NCBI GenBank assembly: GCA_022560655.1
Contig: JADFSS010000001.1
Location: forward strand, 1 to 64,000
Direction: 5' to 3'
Length of the DNA stretch: 64,000 bases
From: Candidatus Neomarinimicrobiota bacterium
GTDB lineage: Bacteria > Fidelibacterota > Marinisomatia > SCGC-AAA003-L08 > TS1B11
Part shown: one piece after another, positions 9,601 through 18,227 of the stretch
Position numbering within the stretch: the first letter of the stretch is position 1
Layout of the letters: every line of letters begins with the position of its first letter
The notes under the pieces: generated by a model
Database searches by the model: none
Told to the model about the DNA's origin: nothing
The model's input: the letters and a program-made list of their open reading frames with translations, nothing else
Program-made: the position numbers and the translations under genes

Positions 9601-10478
9601 CGAATCCCCCCAGGGGTCAGTTGGAACTCAATTTCGGCCTGGTCCAAAGTCCGGCCCCGGGCCACCAGCTGCATGGAGATTTCGCACTTCAGGGCCCCCG
9701 GGGGCCCGGTTACATGGCCACTTATGGTGCCGTAGTCCAGCCAGTCAGGTAGCGCGGCTGGTCGCTTAAACTGATTGGATGCGACCTGCAGATCGAGTTC
9801 AATAGATGGGATAACCTGAACCTGGCCGCTGAGGCTAACGTAGCTGCCCCGATAGCCGATCTCCCCCGAATCAACGGTGAGTCGCTGCCCGTCAAAAGCA
9901 ATACGCTCTCCTGCCAAGTGGAGCGTATCCTCCCTCTCCGGGGAGACCAGCTTGAGGGCCAGGTGTTCCATGACAAGGGCATCAGACAAATCAAACTTGC
10001 CGGAGAGTTGCAGCTCATACTGGTCGGCTCCACGGGTAATCTGCCCATCCAGAATGGTCAACTTTTGGACCGAGAGCCAGGGCATTTGACTAAAATCTAT
10101 GATGCTTCGGGTGACCCCTGCTTGGATCGGTGGCAGTTCCAGACTCATTTGCTCAATGAAGAGTTTATCAAGTGACAGGTCGCGACGAAGCAGGCGCAAG
10201 AAATCAACATTCAACCGAGCATTACTTAGATGCAACCTGAAGCGCCCGTCCACGGACTTGACCGTTATTTCACGAAAAGCAAGGGTCCCAAGAATATCTC
10301 CTTCGAAGCCCTTATATGAAACACGCAAACCCAATGGTGCCAAATATTTGCGACTTGCATAGGTCTGGAGATATTTTGTAAGCACACCTGGAAAGAATGC
10401 CACGATCGTAAACCCTGCTACCAGCACTACCAGCAGGACCCTACCCACAAAACGGACTACTTTTTGCCACCAATACAT
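6678..10478 (-). CDS. tamB: Translocation/assembly module protein TamB (DUF490, AsmA-like)
   Basis: A very large protein (1266 residues from the ATG at 10478; a TTG at 10493 is an alternative start). A single N-terminal membrane anchor (about 10-32) is followed by a long repetitive beta-strand-rich region typical of AsmA/TamB bridge proteins. The conserved DUF490/TamB domain ends the protein with an arginine-lysine-leucine-arginine-tyrosine type terminus (ends KLRY), as in the family. TamB spans the periplasm and, with the Omp85 partner encoded next (tamA), is implicated in phospholipid transport and outer-membrane protein insertion. No strong ribosome binding site is visible at either start. 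It follows the dnaK terminator, so it likely has its own promoter. Confidence 0.88.
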   Translation of the reverse strand: MYWWQKVVRFVGRVLLVVLVAGFTIVAFFPGVLTKYLQTYASRKYLAPLGLRVSYKGFEGDILGTLAFREITVKSVDGRFRLHLSNARLNVDFLRLLRRDLSLDKLFIEQMSLELPPIQAGVTRSIIDFSQMPWLSVQKLTILDGQITRGADQYELQLSGKFDLSDALVMEHLALKLVSPEREDTLHLAGERIAFDGQRLTVDSGEIGYRGSYVSLSGQVQVIPSIELDLQVASNQFKRPAALPDWLDYGTISGHVTGPPGALKCEISMQLVARGRTLDQAEIEFQLTPGGIRLDRSVFALGSQRVEATGDISFDGKAVLNASFAQARLSDFLPMFPALVLDGEATVSAYLEKGEPRIATLTLSLDRLAFLDNEFHDVHGGVARNGSVWTITDTASLRFAGSDFQLWGSADEDMQMLDLEIYLQSEGLEELLSKLGWVPVGGAANGQVWINGPWDDPAVTGAIMLRGTHYQDFTIGQAFIQFILDHTRSHPRGRLFASMGDLDFMGLSAEGGEAEFIFAGDTLFAKTLRLYHGLDKLDTRGYLALSDPLKLVLDTVTVWHNTEMLTGGHSILQRAGARVELSPLALNVAAGVIDLSGAWADRDNFTLEATVDQIDMVRLQRFIGVPPRIRGSVNASASISHIDGQMTLSGSVHASEGELDQVPFTAMSSEFYLRDNRLSLRRLDWLHGDGGVAISGVLSYGRDRDHLMGIGALDSLALRVDLNRMPLEDLQSILPWRFETGGLVTGTITATGPAKAPIYDGDLVIANPRFDRLHGEHLAGQLHYSQQELTFSDLTFTTNVGAYMGGGTLPIDLRPTTGTLDIIRDAPVDMAFSGRSSRLEFITAFFQDDIDSLKGEFAIELALSGTFQRLIRNGRLEVQNGALQLFMMENPITGIQGEVVIENNLLRVVRLEGHTPRDRQRGRDNSRLAVAGTMELTRFFKPYFNLRIAGEDVYFARPFKEIEAVGSPAFSIVGRDSIYFRGEFTPNQNQIVLRLDLAPPENYALRKIDEGTIVIYDIHVPLYAGAIVDNTEINAEIEGEITLLKVGSEEFRFAGTIEVIDGSFVYNGYEFVFDEARVTLDPSVFNPQFYIRATTQVDAPGSDASGSGGRSDPELIDVTLVMTGTLEDHQFAFDYNSSAYTESDFLQLFALGKDPSGSVDPALTAGLSLKDILLRRIQEDARQASGLDRFRIQTMSPRTLIPSLQQVRIHIGKRLSPRLYVGLRADPTLSFNQYQIAYRLNRNLSVVGSVDQDGLYQGALRFKLRY

Positions 10479-10527
10479 TTGACTGATTACCAATTCTTTT
10501 TGAACTTACAACCGGCAAGGCTGTCAT

Positions 10528-10563
10528 AAAAACAGAACGGGCGTAGCAATGCCGCCCGTTCTG
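10528..10563 (-). terminator. Rho-independent terminator after dnaK
   Basis: A perfect 11-bp stem (CAGAACGGGCG pairing with CGCCCGTTCTG; plus-strand arms 10533-10543 and 10553-10563) encloses a 9-nt loop. On the minus strand it is followed immediately by five T residues (10528-10532). It begins about 25 nt after the dnaK stop, so it ends the dnaK transcript before tamB. Confidence 0.9.
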
Positions 10564-10587
10564 GACTCGCCGAGGCGCTACTTATAT

Positions 10588-12495
10588 TTACTTCTTCTCG
10601 TCGACTACTTCAAAATCGGCGTCTTCAATCTCGCCATCCTCCACACTCTGACCCTTTGCAGAACTACTGTCCTGGCCTTCAGGCGTGGGCGTATCCTTGG
10701 CATCGGCATACATCTGTGTGGCCAACTCGGACCAGATGCGATTGACCCCGTCAACTGCATCCTGAATATCCTTGGCGTTGGAGCCGACATTGGCAGTCTT
10801 GAGCTTTTCCAACTCACTGTCAAGCTTGGATTTATCATCCTCAGATAACTTGTCGCCAAACTCCTTGACCTGCTGCTCCGTCTGGTGGATGAGCTGATCA
10901 GCCATGTTGTGCAGCTCAACCTCCTCACGTTTACGTTTATCCTCCTCGGAATTGGTCTGCGCGTCACGACGCATGCGCTCAATTTCCTGTTCGGTCAGAC
11001 CGCTGGATGCTTCGATACGGATGCTCTGCTCTTTGCCAGTAGCCTTGTCCTTGGCAGCCACATGGAGAATCCCGTTGGCATCAATGTCGAAGCTGACCTC
11101 GATCTGCGGAATGCCTCTGGGCGCCGGCGGGATACTGTCCAGGTGGAAACGGCCAATGGTCCTGTTGTCAACGGCCATGGGCCTCTCGCCCTGCAGTATG
11201 TGGATCTCAACCGATGGCTGGTTGTCCGATGCCGTTGAAAAACTCTGGCTCTTTTGGGTAGGGATCGTGGTATTGGCGTCAATCAGATTGGTCATGACCC
11301 CACCCAGGGTTTCGATGCCCAGCGAGAGAGGAGTTACATCCAGGAGCAGGACGTCTTCCACGTCTCCAGCCAGTACGCCGCCCTGTATCGCTGCGCCAAT
11401 GGCTACGACCTCATCAGGGTTCACCCCCTTGTGGGGCTCCTTGCCGAATAAATCCTGAACGATCTGCTGCACTTTGGGTATACGCGTACTGCCTCCCACC
11501 AGAATAACTTCGTCCACATCGGAGGGCTTCATCTTGGCGTCCTTCAAGGCCTGGATACAGGGTTCCTTCAGTCGCTGAAAGAGCTCTGCTGTAAGGGTCT
11601 CGAACTTGGCGCGGGTAAGCTGGATGGTCAGGTGCTTTGGTCCCGACGCATCAGCAGTAATAAACGGCAGGTTCACGTCTGTCTGGAGCGCGCTGGAAAG
11701 CTCCATCTTCGCTTTTTCGGCCCCCTCTTTGAGCCGCTGGAGGGCCATGGGGTCCTCCCGCAGGTCGATCCCCTCATTCTTTTTAAACTCATCGGCCATC
11801 CATTCTATGAGCACCTGATCAATATCATCGCCACCCAAGTGTGTATCCCCGTTCGTGGACTTCACCTCGAATACACCTTCCCCTAGTTCCAGGATAGAGA
11901 CATCGAAGGTGCCCCCGCCGAAATCAAAGACTGCAATTTTTTCATCCTTCTTCTTGTCCAGACCGTAGGCCAGAGCGGCGGCCGTTGGCTCATTGATAAT
12001 GCGCTTGACATTCAATCCGGCTATCTTGCCCGCATCCTTGGTAGCCTGGCGCTGAGAGTCGTTAAAGTAGGCGGGTACCGTAATCACGGCATCGGTGACC
12101 TTGGCGCCAAGGTAGGATTCGGCATTCTGCTTAATTTTTTGAAGAATCATGGCACTGATTTCCGGAGGCGAATAAGTTTTCTTGCCCACCTTAACCTGAA
12201 CGGCACCCTTGGGTCCCTTGATTACCTCGTACGGAACTTCATGCCTCTCCTGCTCTACCTCGTCGTACGTGCGCCCCATGAATCGCTTGATAGAATAGAT
12301 CGTGTTTTCTGGATTCGTTACCGCCTGTCGTTTGGCGGGCTGGCCGATGAGCCGGTCATCGGTCTTCGTGAAAGCTACCATAGAGGGTGTGGTGCGGCCA
12401 CCTTCAGCATTTTGTATCACCGTGGGCGTTCCACCCTCCATCACGGCCAAGCAAGAGTTGGTCGTTCCCAGGTCGATGCCAATAATTTTTCCCAT
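10588..12495 (-). CDS. dnaK: Molecular chaperone DnaK (Hsp70)
   Basis: Full-length DnaK of 635 residues: N-terminal ATPase domain opening [15 protein letters not shown], the phosphate-binding motif [19 protein letters not shown], the linker [19 protein letters not shown], the substrate-binding domain and the C-terminal lid with an acidic tail (FEVVDEKK). It is a cytosolic ATP-dependent folding chaperone. The ATG at 12495 has AAGGAGG seven bases upstream. It stands alone between clpC and tamB without grpE or dnaJ, has its own leader containing a long inverted repeat, and is closed by an intrinsic terminator, which together suggest a separately controlled heat-shock gene. Confidence 0.98.
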   Translation of the reverse strand: MGKIIGIDLGTTNSCLAVMEGGTPTVIQNAEGGRTTPSMVAFTKTDDRLIGQPAKRQAVTNPENTIYSIKRFMGRTYDEVEQERHEVPYEVIKGPKGAVQVKVGKKTYSPPEISAMILQKIKQNAESYLGAKVTDAVITVPAYFNDSQRQATKDAGKIAGLNVKRIINEPTAAALAYGLDKKKDEKIAVFDFGGGTFDVSILELGEGVFEVKSTNGDTHLGGDDIDQVLIEWMADEFKKNEGIDLREDPMALQRLKEGAEKAKMELSSALQTDVNLPFITADASGPKHLTIQLTRAKFETLTAELFQRLKEPCIQALKDAKMKPSDVDEVILVGGSTRIPKVQQIVQDLFGKEPHKGVNPDEVVAIGAAIQGGVLAGDVEDVLLLDVTPLSLGIETLGGVMTNLIDANTTIPTQKSQSFSTASDNQPSVEIHILQGERPMAVDNRTIGRFHLDSIPPAPRGIPQIEVSFDIDANGILHVAAKDKATGKEQSIRIEASSGLTEQEIERMRRDAQTNSEEDKRKREEVELHNMADQLIHQTEQQVKEFGDKLSEDDKSKLDSELEKLKTANVGSNAKDIQDAVDGVNRIWSELATQMYADAKDTPTPEGQDSSSAKGQSVEDGEIEDADFEVVDEKK

Positions 12496-12541
12496 CTCAA
12501 TCCTCCTTCGGGGTTACCCCTCTCATTACAATAATGATGCC

Positions 12542-12579
12542 TGATCGAGAAGTATGACGAAATGTCATGCTTCCGATCA
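12542..12579 (-). promoter_or_regulatory. Long inverted repeat in dnaK leader
   Basis: Two 16-bp arms (left 12542-12547 plus 12549-12558; right 12564-12579) flank a 5-nt loop, with one bulged base (12548) and one mismatch. The inner half pairs GAAGTATGAC with GTCATGCTTC and the outer half TGATCG with CGATCA. It ends 46 nt before the dnaK ATG and is not followed by a T-tract in either direction, so it is not a normal terminator. It does not match the CIRCE (HrcA) or HAIR (HspR) consensus. It could be an operator or an RNA element controlling dnaK. Confidence 0.6.
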
Positions 12580-12589
12580 CTGGCAGGTA

Positions 12590-12617
12590 ATTATGTCTGT
12601 CCTGGGAGCTGGGTCAG
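12590..12617 (-). promoter_or_regulatory. Possible sigma70-type promoter for dnaK
   Basis: On the minus strand CTGACC (plus 12612-12617) and CATAAT (plus 12590-12595) are separated by 16 bp, a fair match to -35 and -10 boxes. Transcription would then start close to the edge of the inverted repeat at 12542-12579, placing the repeat at the very 5' end of the dnaK transcript. The match is by eye and weak at the -35 box. Confidence 0.35.
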
Positions 12618-15097
12618 GTTGCAGGCGGGCCCTGTTCGGACTCCTCTGCGAGGGTGATGTCCGAGTCGTTGGTATCGGCCAACTTCTGGGTGAAGAAAAG
12701 ATTCTTGCCACGGGCGCTGATGTGAATGTGTCCGCCCTCAACAAACTCCTTGGTGAGGAACTTCTCGGCGATCACATTTTCAATTATGTCCTGAATAACT
12801 CGGCGCATGGGCCGCGCGCCAGACGATTTGGTGTATCCCGCTTGAATTATCCGCTCTTTAGCGGCCTTGGTCAATGTACAGGTAACCCGCTTGCTGGCCA
12901 AATTCTTGTACAGATCCTGCAGCTGCAGGTCAACAATCTGATAGAGGTCCTCCTTGGTCAAGGAATTGAACACGACGATCTCATCAAGTCGATTAAGGAA
13001 TTCGGGATTGAACAGGCGCTTCACCTCCACCATGATATCCGCGTGTATCTTCTCATCCGATTTTTCGTCGCCGGAGGCAAAACCGTAGCCACCGCTTTCC
13101 ATACCGCGAGTCCCCAGATTGGAGGTCATTATGATGACGGTATTGCGGAAATCGACCCGACGGCCCAGACCATCTGTAAGGAAGCCATCATCGAAGATTT
13201 GAAGAAGAATATTAAACACATCCGGGTGCGCCTTTTCAATTTCATCAAAGAGCACCACGCCGAACGGATTGCGTCTTACCCGTTCCGTCAGCTCGCCACC
13301 TTCCTCGTAGCCAACATACCCCGGCGGTGCACCCACTAGGCGGGAAACATTGAAGCGCTCCACATACTCGGACATATCAAACTTGATGAGGGCCTCATCG
13401 TGGTTGAACATGTGCCGCGCGAGCACCCTGGCCAGTTCCGTCTTGCCCACACCCGTCGGGCCCAGGAAAATGAATGTCCCGATAGGATGGCGGGGATCCT
13501 TAAGCCCTGTGCGGGCTCGCTGGATGGCCCGGCCAAGGGTCTTGACGGCTGCTTCCTGCCCAATGACATACTCCTGAAGCACATCACCGATATGCAGAAG
13601 CTTGTCCATCTCCTTCTCAGCAACCCTGCTGACGGGAATTCCGGTCATCATGGCCACGGTATCGGCGATGTCGTTCTCCTGCACCGTGGGCCAGTCCTGG
13701 CTTTCGTCCTCCTCCCACTGACGCTGCAAATGCTCAATTTTCTCAAGTAGTTGCCGCTCCCTGTCCCGCAGTTTGGCAGCCTGCTCAAAATCTTGTTGAG
13801 ATACAACCTGTTCTTTTTGCTTCCGAATGCCGTCAACTTCCTCCTCAAGCGAGAGAAGTTCCTGAGGCACCACCAGATTATTGATGTGAACCCTGGCGCC
13901 GGCCTCATCCAATACATCTATGGCCTTGTCGGGCATGAACTTGTCGGTTATATAGCGATGACTGAGTTCAACGCAGGCTTCAATGGCATCGTCAGAATAG
14001 TTGACATGGTGATGTTGCTCATACCTTTCTTTCAACCCCTGCAATATGAGCTTGCAGTCGTCCAATCCTGGGGGTAATACCATGATTTTCTGGAAGCGCC
14101 GCTCCAGCGCACCGTCCTTCTCAACGTAGCGCCGGTACTCGTCAAGAGTCGTGGCGCCAATAATCTGAATCTCACCCCGGGAAAGCGCCGGCTTGAACAT
14201 GTTAGCTGCGTCCAGCGATCCGCTGGCGCTGCCCGCGCCCACGATAGTGTGGAGCTCATCAATAAACAAAATAATATCCTTGGCCTCTTCCAGCTCGTGC
14301 ATTAGGGACTTGAGCCGCTCTTCAAATTGGCCGCGATATTTGGTACCGGCCACTAGCGCGCCCAGATCGAGGGCCAGCACCCTCTGGGCATACAGGACGC
14401 GAGGCACTTTGCGCTCGATGATCCTGGTCGCCAGTCCCTCAACGATCGCCGTTTTCCCCACGCCAGGCTCACCGATAAGGACCGGATTATTTTTCTTACG
14501 TCGGGCCAGGATTTGGGCCACCCGCTCGATTTCCTGCACTCTGCCGATCACCGGGTCGAGGGCCGAGGCCGTGGCCATTTCGGTGATATCGCGGCTGAAA
14601 TGATCGAGGGTTGGCGTTGTTGACTTTTTCGCCTTGCGGGACGGTTTCCTTAGCTGGGCCGTGGATTGCATCTGAACCAGGACTCGCTGCTTGATGGAAG
14701 CATAGTCGATACCAAAGCGAATCAGAATCTCGCTGGCCACACCCTCGGTTTCCTTGGCGATGGCCAGCAGCAGGTGAGTGTCATCACCCAGCTCCTGGTT
14801 GAAGCCCCGCGCTTCGGAGAAAGTGGTGCGCAAAATCCGCTCCGCCCGCCGGGTTAGAGGGAGATGTCCCAGCGCCATGGTTCCGCCGGAGGAGCGCACC
14901 ATATCCTCAATCTCCGCGCGCAGCTCCGTGATGTCGCCTGCCAAAGCCGTCAGAATGTCGTAAGCGGCGCCGCCACCCTCCTTGATAATGCCCAGCAAGA
15001 GGTGCTCGGAACCGACGTAACTGTGCCCCAAGCGAATAGCTTCCTCCTTGGCGCTCTTGAGGACATTTTGGACTCGTTTGGAGAAATTTTCTTTCAT
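12614..15097 (-). CDS. clpC: ATP-dependent Clp protease ATP-binding subunit ClpC
   Basis: Class I Clp/Hsp100 ATPase of 827 residues: duplicated Clp-N repeats (about 1-145), first AAA+ module with Walker A GEPGVGKT, a UVR-containing middle domain (LRDRERQLLEKIEHLQ), second AAA+ module with Walker A GPTGVGKT, and a ClpB-D2-type C-terminus. The UVR motif and short middle domain identify ClpC rather than ClpB. It unfolds proteins for ClpP. The ATG at 15097 lies 30 nt after the lolD stop; no mcsA/mcsB/ctsR genes of the Firmicutes clpC operon are present. It is the last gene before the dnaK leader, so the two stress genes are neighbours. Confidence 0.95.
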   Translation of the reverse strand: MKENFSKRVQNVLKSAKEEAIRLGHSYVGSEHLLLGIIKEGGGAAYDILTALAGDITELRAEIEDMVRSSGGTMALGHLPLTRRAERILRTTFSEARGFNQELGDDTHLLLAIAKETEGVASEILIRFGIDYASIKQRVLVQMQSTAQLRKPSRKAKKSTTPTLDHFSRDITEMATASALDPVIGRVQEIERVAQILARRKKNNPVLIGEPGVGKTAIVEGLATRIIERKVPRVLYAQRVLALDLGALVAGTKYRGQFEERLKSLMHELEEAKDIILFIDELHTIVGAGSASGSLDAANMFKPALSRGEIQIIGATTLDEYRRYVEKDGALERRFQKIMVLPPGLDDCKLILQGLKERYEQHHHVNYSDDAIEACVELSHRYITDKFMPDKAIDVLDEAGARVHINNLVVPQELLSLEEEVDGIRKQKEQVVSQQDFEQAAKLRDRERQLLEKIEHLQRQWEEDESQDWPTVQENDIADTVAMMTGIPVSRVAEKEMDKLLHIGDVLQEYVIGQEAAVKTLGRAIQRARTGLKDPRHPIGTFIFLGPTGVGKTELARVLARHMFNHDEALIKFDMSEYVERFNVSRLVGAPPGYVGYEEGGELTERVRRNPFGVVLFDEIEKAHPDVFNILLQIFDDGFLTDGLGRRVDFRNTVIIMTSNLGTRGMESGGYGFASGDEKSDEKIHADIMVEVKRLFNPEFLNRLDEIVVFNSLTKEDLYQIVDLQLQDLYKNLASKRVTCTLTKAAKERIIQAGYTKSSGARPMRRVIQDIIENVIAEKFLTKEFVEGGHIHISARGKNLFFTQKLADTNDSDITLAEESEQGPPAT

Positions 15098-15127
15098 ACC
15101 AAATTGAGCATCCAGCTCGAATCTAAT

Positions 15128-15826
15128 TTAGCCCCTGGGGTCTGAGCCATCAACCTCCGGCGTCAATTTAATGACTCCGGCGTGCAAATATAGTCGGCGT
15201 CCCGCCTTTGATGCAAGGGACTCGCTATGGGTGGCGATAAGAAATGTCTGGCCGTGGTCACGCTGCAGTTGCTCAATCAGACTCATCAGGATGGCTCCGT
15301 TGGCTGCATCAAGGTTTCCGGTTGGCTCATCTGCAAGTACGATGCCAGGCCGGTTAACCAGGGCCCGGATAACCGCCGCCCTCTGGCGTTCTCCACCGGA
15401 GAGCTGACCGGGGAAGTGCCGGCGCCGTTCCACCAAACCGGTGAGCTCAAGCAGATTTTCCAGGTAAGAAGTATCCAGCTGGCTGCCACTTTGATCCAGC
15501 CACAATGGGAGTGCCAGATTTTCCCACACGGTAAGTTCAGGCAGCAGGTGATGGAATTGAAACACGAAGCCAATGTGGCGGTTGCGGAATTTTGACAGGG
15601 CGTCATCCCCCAGCGCGCCCATATCTTGGCCGTTTATCTGCACATGTCCCTCATCGGGAATGTCCAGGGTGCCGAGAATATTGAGCAGCGTTGACTTGCC
15701 ACTGCCGGAGGGTCCCATCAGGGCAACAATTTCACCCCGCTCCACGGTCAGCGAGGCACCCTTCAGAATCTGAAGGCGCTGGCCATCCACGGCGAAACTT
15801 TTGTGGATATTTTCGGCCTTGAGCAC
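15128..15826 (-). CDS. lolD: Lipoprotein-releasing ABC transporter ATPase LolD
   Basis: ABC ATPase of 232 residues with Walker A GPSGSGKS (about 38-45), signature LSGGERQR, Walker B VLADEPTGNLD and the H-loop IATHSESLA. The sequence is the LolD/MacB type that powers FtsX-like permeases. With the two upstream LolC/LolE-type permeases it would form a LolCDE complex releasing lipoproteins from the inner membrane to the LolA carrier. The start is GTG at 15826, six bases after the upstream stop; no ATG fits the family N-terminus. Confidence 0.93.
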   Translation of the reverse strand: MLKAENIHKSFAVDGQRLQILKGASLTVERGEIVALMGPSGSGKSTLLNILGTLDIPDEGHVQINGQDMGALGDDALSKFRNRHIGFVFQFHHLLPELTVWENLALPLWLDQSGSQLDTSYLENLLELTGLVERRRHFPGQLSGGERQRAAVIRALVNRPGIVLADEPTGNLDAANGAILMSLIEQLQRDHGQTFLIATHSESLASKAGRRLYLHAGVIKLTPEVDGSDPRG

Positions 15827-15832
15827 TACACC

Positions 15833-17023
15833 CTACTTTTCATAATTGACCGCCTGGGCCGGTGAAATCGATTCGGCGTACCGGGCAGGATACCAGGCCG
15901 CAACCAAATTCATGGTTAGTGCTCCGGCCATCACGATCAGCAGGTCCATCCACCGCAGCACCATCGGCAAGGCACCATCGGCAGCGAGCCCGCCGGGTCC
16001 GGGAATGAACGATGTCGCAGCCTGCAGGAGCACGGTAGCGGTACCCAGCCCAACTCCCATGATGACGCCGGTCAGGCCAATCAACAGACCCTGGCGCAGG
16101 AACAACGCCCTGACGAAGCGGCGGCTGGCACCCAGCGATCGCAGAATGCCGATCTCACGATACTTTTCCATAACCGACATAACCATCGTACTGGTGGCGT
16201 TAAAAGATGCCACCAGGATAATCAAGAACAGGACCGCGGTACTACCCAGCTTCTCCATTTTCATGGCCGTGAGCAGAGCGGCGTGATCCGTTTCCCACGT
16301 GCGGAGGGACCACGCGCCATCCTGAAGCACCTCCTCGGGCAACACCTTGCCCGCATCGTAAGCTCCCGATAGCGCAAGACCACTGTAACTCGCCAGTCGA
16401 GGCACGAGCGCCTCGGCGGATGCGAAGTCGATGAAGATGAAGGCCTCGTCAAAATTCAATATGCCGATGTCGAAAATGGCCTGGACCGTGGCAGTCAGCT
16501 GGGGTGGCGTGGGATCAGTCAGGGCAATATCCAGGGGTGACAACAGTCGCAGATCGTCCCCCGGGAGCAGACCCAGCCTGTTGGCCAGCAGCGATCCAAT
16601 GATGACGCCGGGCCCGTCAACGGTATAGGGCACCGCCTGGCTCACGGCATCGGCAAATGCTGCCTGGCGGGCGTCCAGGTCGGAGACAATGCGGGCCGTC
16701 ACCAGCCGGTAGTCGTCGCCGTACTGAACCACCAGCTTGCGTTCGGCATAGGGCTGGGATTCGATGCCCGCAGCGGCCAGGGCCGCCTTTGCCAAAACCG
16801 CATTGGCCTGCGAAGAGCGAGGCAACAGGACCGCTTCCTCTTCAAACATTTCCAGGCTGTGCCACACATCGGACTCGAAACCGTTGAGAATGGAAAGGGT
16901 CAATATGAGGACGGCAGACCCCGCGGCCACACCTACCACGGAGACCAGGGTACTCAGGTTCAGCCGGCGTCCCTCATGCCGCCACAGCAGCAGACGCAGC
17001 GACAAGGCCCAGGGGCTATTCAT
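15833..17023 (-). CDS. lolE: LolC/LolE-family lipoprotein-releasing permease
   Basis: Inner-membrane permease of 396 residues with one N-terminal membrane segment (about 22-45), a large periplasmic MacB-PCD-like domain and a C-terminal FtsX block of three membrane segments; the coupling segment MSVMEKYREIGILRSLGASRRFV is recognisable. It is the second of two homologous permeases and overlaps the first by 8 nt. Assignment as LolE rather than LolC rests only on order; the two paralogues are presumed to form a heterodimer with LolD. Confidence 0.88.
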   Translation of the reverse strand: MNSPWALSLRLLLWRHEGRRLNLSTLVSVVGVAAGSAVLILTLSILNGFESDVWHSLEMFEEEAVLLPRSSQANAVLAKAALAAAGIESQPYAERKLVVQYGDDYRLVTARIVSDLDARQAAFADAVSQAVPYTVDGPGVIIGSLLANRLGLLPGDDLRLLSPLDIALTDPTPPQLTATVQAIFDIGILNFDEAFIFIDFASAEALVPRLASYSGLALSGAYDAGKVLPEEVLQDGAWSLRTWETDHAALLTAMKMEKLGSTAVLFLIILVASFNATSTMVMSVMEKYREIGILRSLGASRRFVRALFLRQGLLIGLTGVIMGVGLGTATVLLQAATSFIPGPGGLAADGALPMVLRWMDLLIVMAGALTMNLVAAWYPARYAESISPAQAVNYEK

Positions 17024-18227
17024 AGCGCAGCGCTACGGCTGGCCTCACGTTCGCTGCCCGCCAGGCCGGCCCCGCAGCAGCCACCAGCGAGAGAGCAAAG
17101 GCCAACGCAGGTATCACCACCAATGCCTGCCACGACCATTGGATAGGCAGGGCATCCATGAAATAGATGTCTGAATTGAGGGCCAGCAGACCGTATCTCA
17201 TCTGCAGAACGCCAAGGACTAATGCCAGCGCCGTGCCTCCCAGCCCACCCACAAGCCCCACCGCGGCCCCCTGATAGAGAAATATTTGCTGGATATGCCG
17301 CCTGCTGAATCCCAGGCTACGCAGGATGCCGATGTCGCGCTGCTTCTCCACCACGACCAAGCCCAGTGTGCTGAAGATGTTCACCAGGGCCACCAGGGCG
17401 ATAAAGCCAAACACCATCAGGATGGGGGTTTGCTGCCCCTTAAGCCACTGAAACAGGTTGGCGTGGCGCTGCCGCCAGGATGTCAGGTAGTAGGGAAAGC
17501 CCAGCTGCCGCTCGAGTCGATCGCCCACGTCGTCAGCCTCCTGGCGGTTGGTCACGTTGATGATAGCCATGGAGGGGTTGCCAACCTGTCCGAAAAGTGC
17601 GCTAGCGGCATTCAAGGAGGTAAAGGCCAGCAGCTGGTCATACTCCACCATGCCGGAGCGGTAGGTCGCTGCCACCGTGAACTCGCGGCCGCGAATACCC
17701 TGCTGTCCCAGAAGGTAGGTGATGTCCAGGAGAATGACTCGGTCTCCAGGGGCGGCCTGAAGCAGCTGGGCCTGCTTTTCGCCGAGCACAATAGAGCTGG
17801 TATCGCCCGGGGCGGGCAGTGCGCCGGCAGTGATGAAGCCGTCCAGATTCAACGCCGCGGCCAATTGCTCCAGATCGGCGCCCAGCAGCAGAATGCCGTC
17901 GGAGCGGCTCCCATGGCGCACCAGAGCGTGGCGGGCAATGAAAGGAACGACCTGGGTAAGTTGGGGGTCGTCGCGCAAGGTCTGCAGCAGTGAATCGGGA
18001 AGGGGCACATCTTCGCCCAGGGCATTGGCAAGCCGCAGGTGGCCGTCCATCCCGGCGACTTTGACCGCCACCTCGTTTTCAAAACCGCGCACGGCACTCA
18101 GGGTGAGGATGAGAGCCGCCACACCGATCGCCAGGCCCGCCATCCCCATGTAGCCGATGAATGATATGAAGCCGTAGCTGTGGTGGGCCCTGAGATAGCG
18201 CCGGGCAATCAGCCGCTGAGGGGTCAC
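17016..18227 (-). CDS. lolC: LolC/LolE-family lipoprotein-releasing permease
   Basis: Permease of 403 residues built like the next gene: N-terminal membrane segment (about 22-46), periplasmic domain, and C-terminal FtsX block with the segment VEKQRDIGILRSLGFSRRHIQ. The start is GTG at 18227, overlapping the lysS stop as GTGA. LolC/LolE anchor the lipoprotein-sorting complex in the inner membrane, LolC recruiting the LolA chaperone. The lysS-lolC-lolE-lolD order resembles the known association of lysyl-tRNA synthetase with Lol genes in several bacterial groups. Confidence 0.88.
   Translation of the reverse strand: MTPQRLIARRYLRAHHSYGFISFIGYMGMAGLAIGVAALILTLSAVRGFENEVAVKVAGMDGHLRLANALGEDVPLPDSLLQTLRDDPQLTQVVPFIARHALVRHGSRSDGILLLGADLEQLAAALNLDGFITAGALPAPGDTSSIVLGEKQAQLLQAAPGDRVILLDITYLLGQQGIRGREFTVAATYRSGMVEYDQLLAFTSLNAASALFGQVGNPSMAIINVTNRQEADDVGDRLERQLGFPYYLTSWRQRHANLFQWLKGQQTPILMVFGFIALVALVNIFSTLGLVVVEKQRDIGILRSLGFSRRHIQQIFLYQGAAVGLVGGLGGTALALVLGVLQMRYGLLALNSDIYFMDALPIQWSWQALVVIPALAFALSLVAAAGPAWRAANVRPAVALRYE

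Noticed and set aside
12496-12613. CIRCE or HAIR element expected before dnaK.
   Set aside because: Neither consensus is present; the inverted repeat found there has a different sequence.
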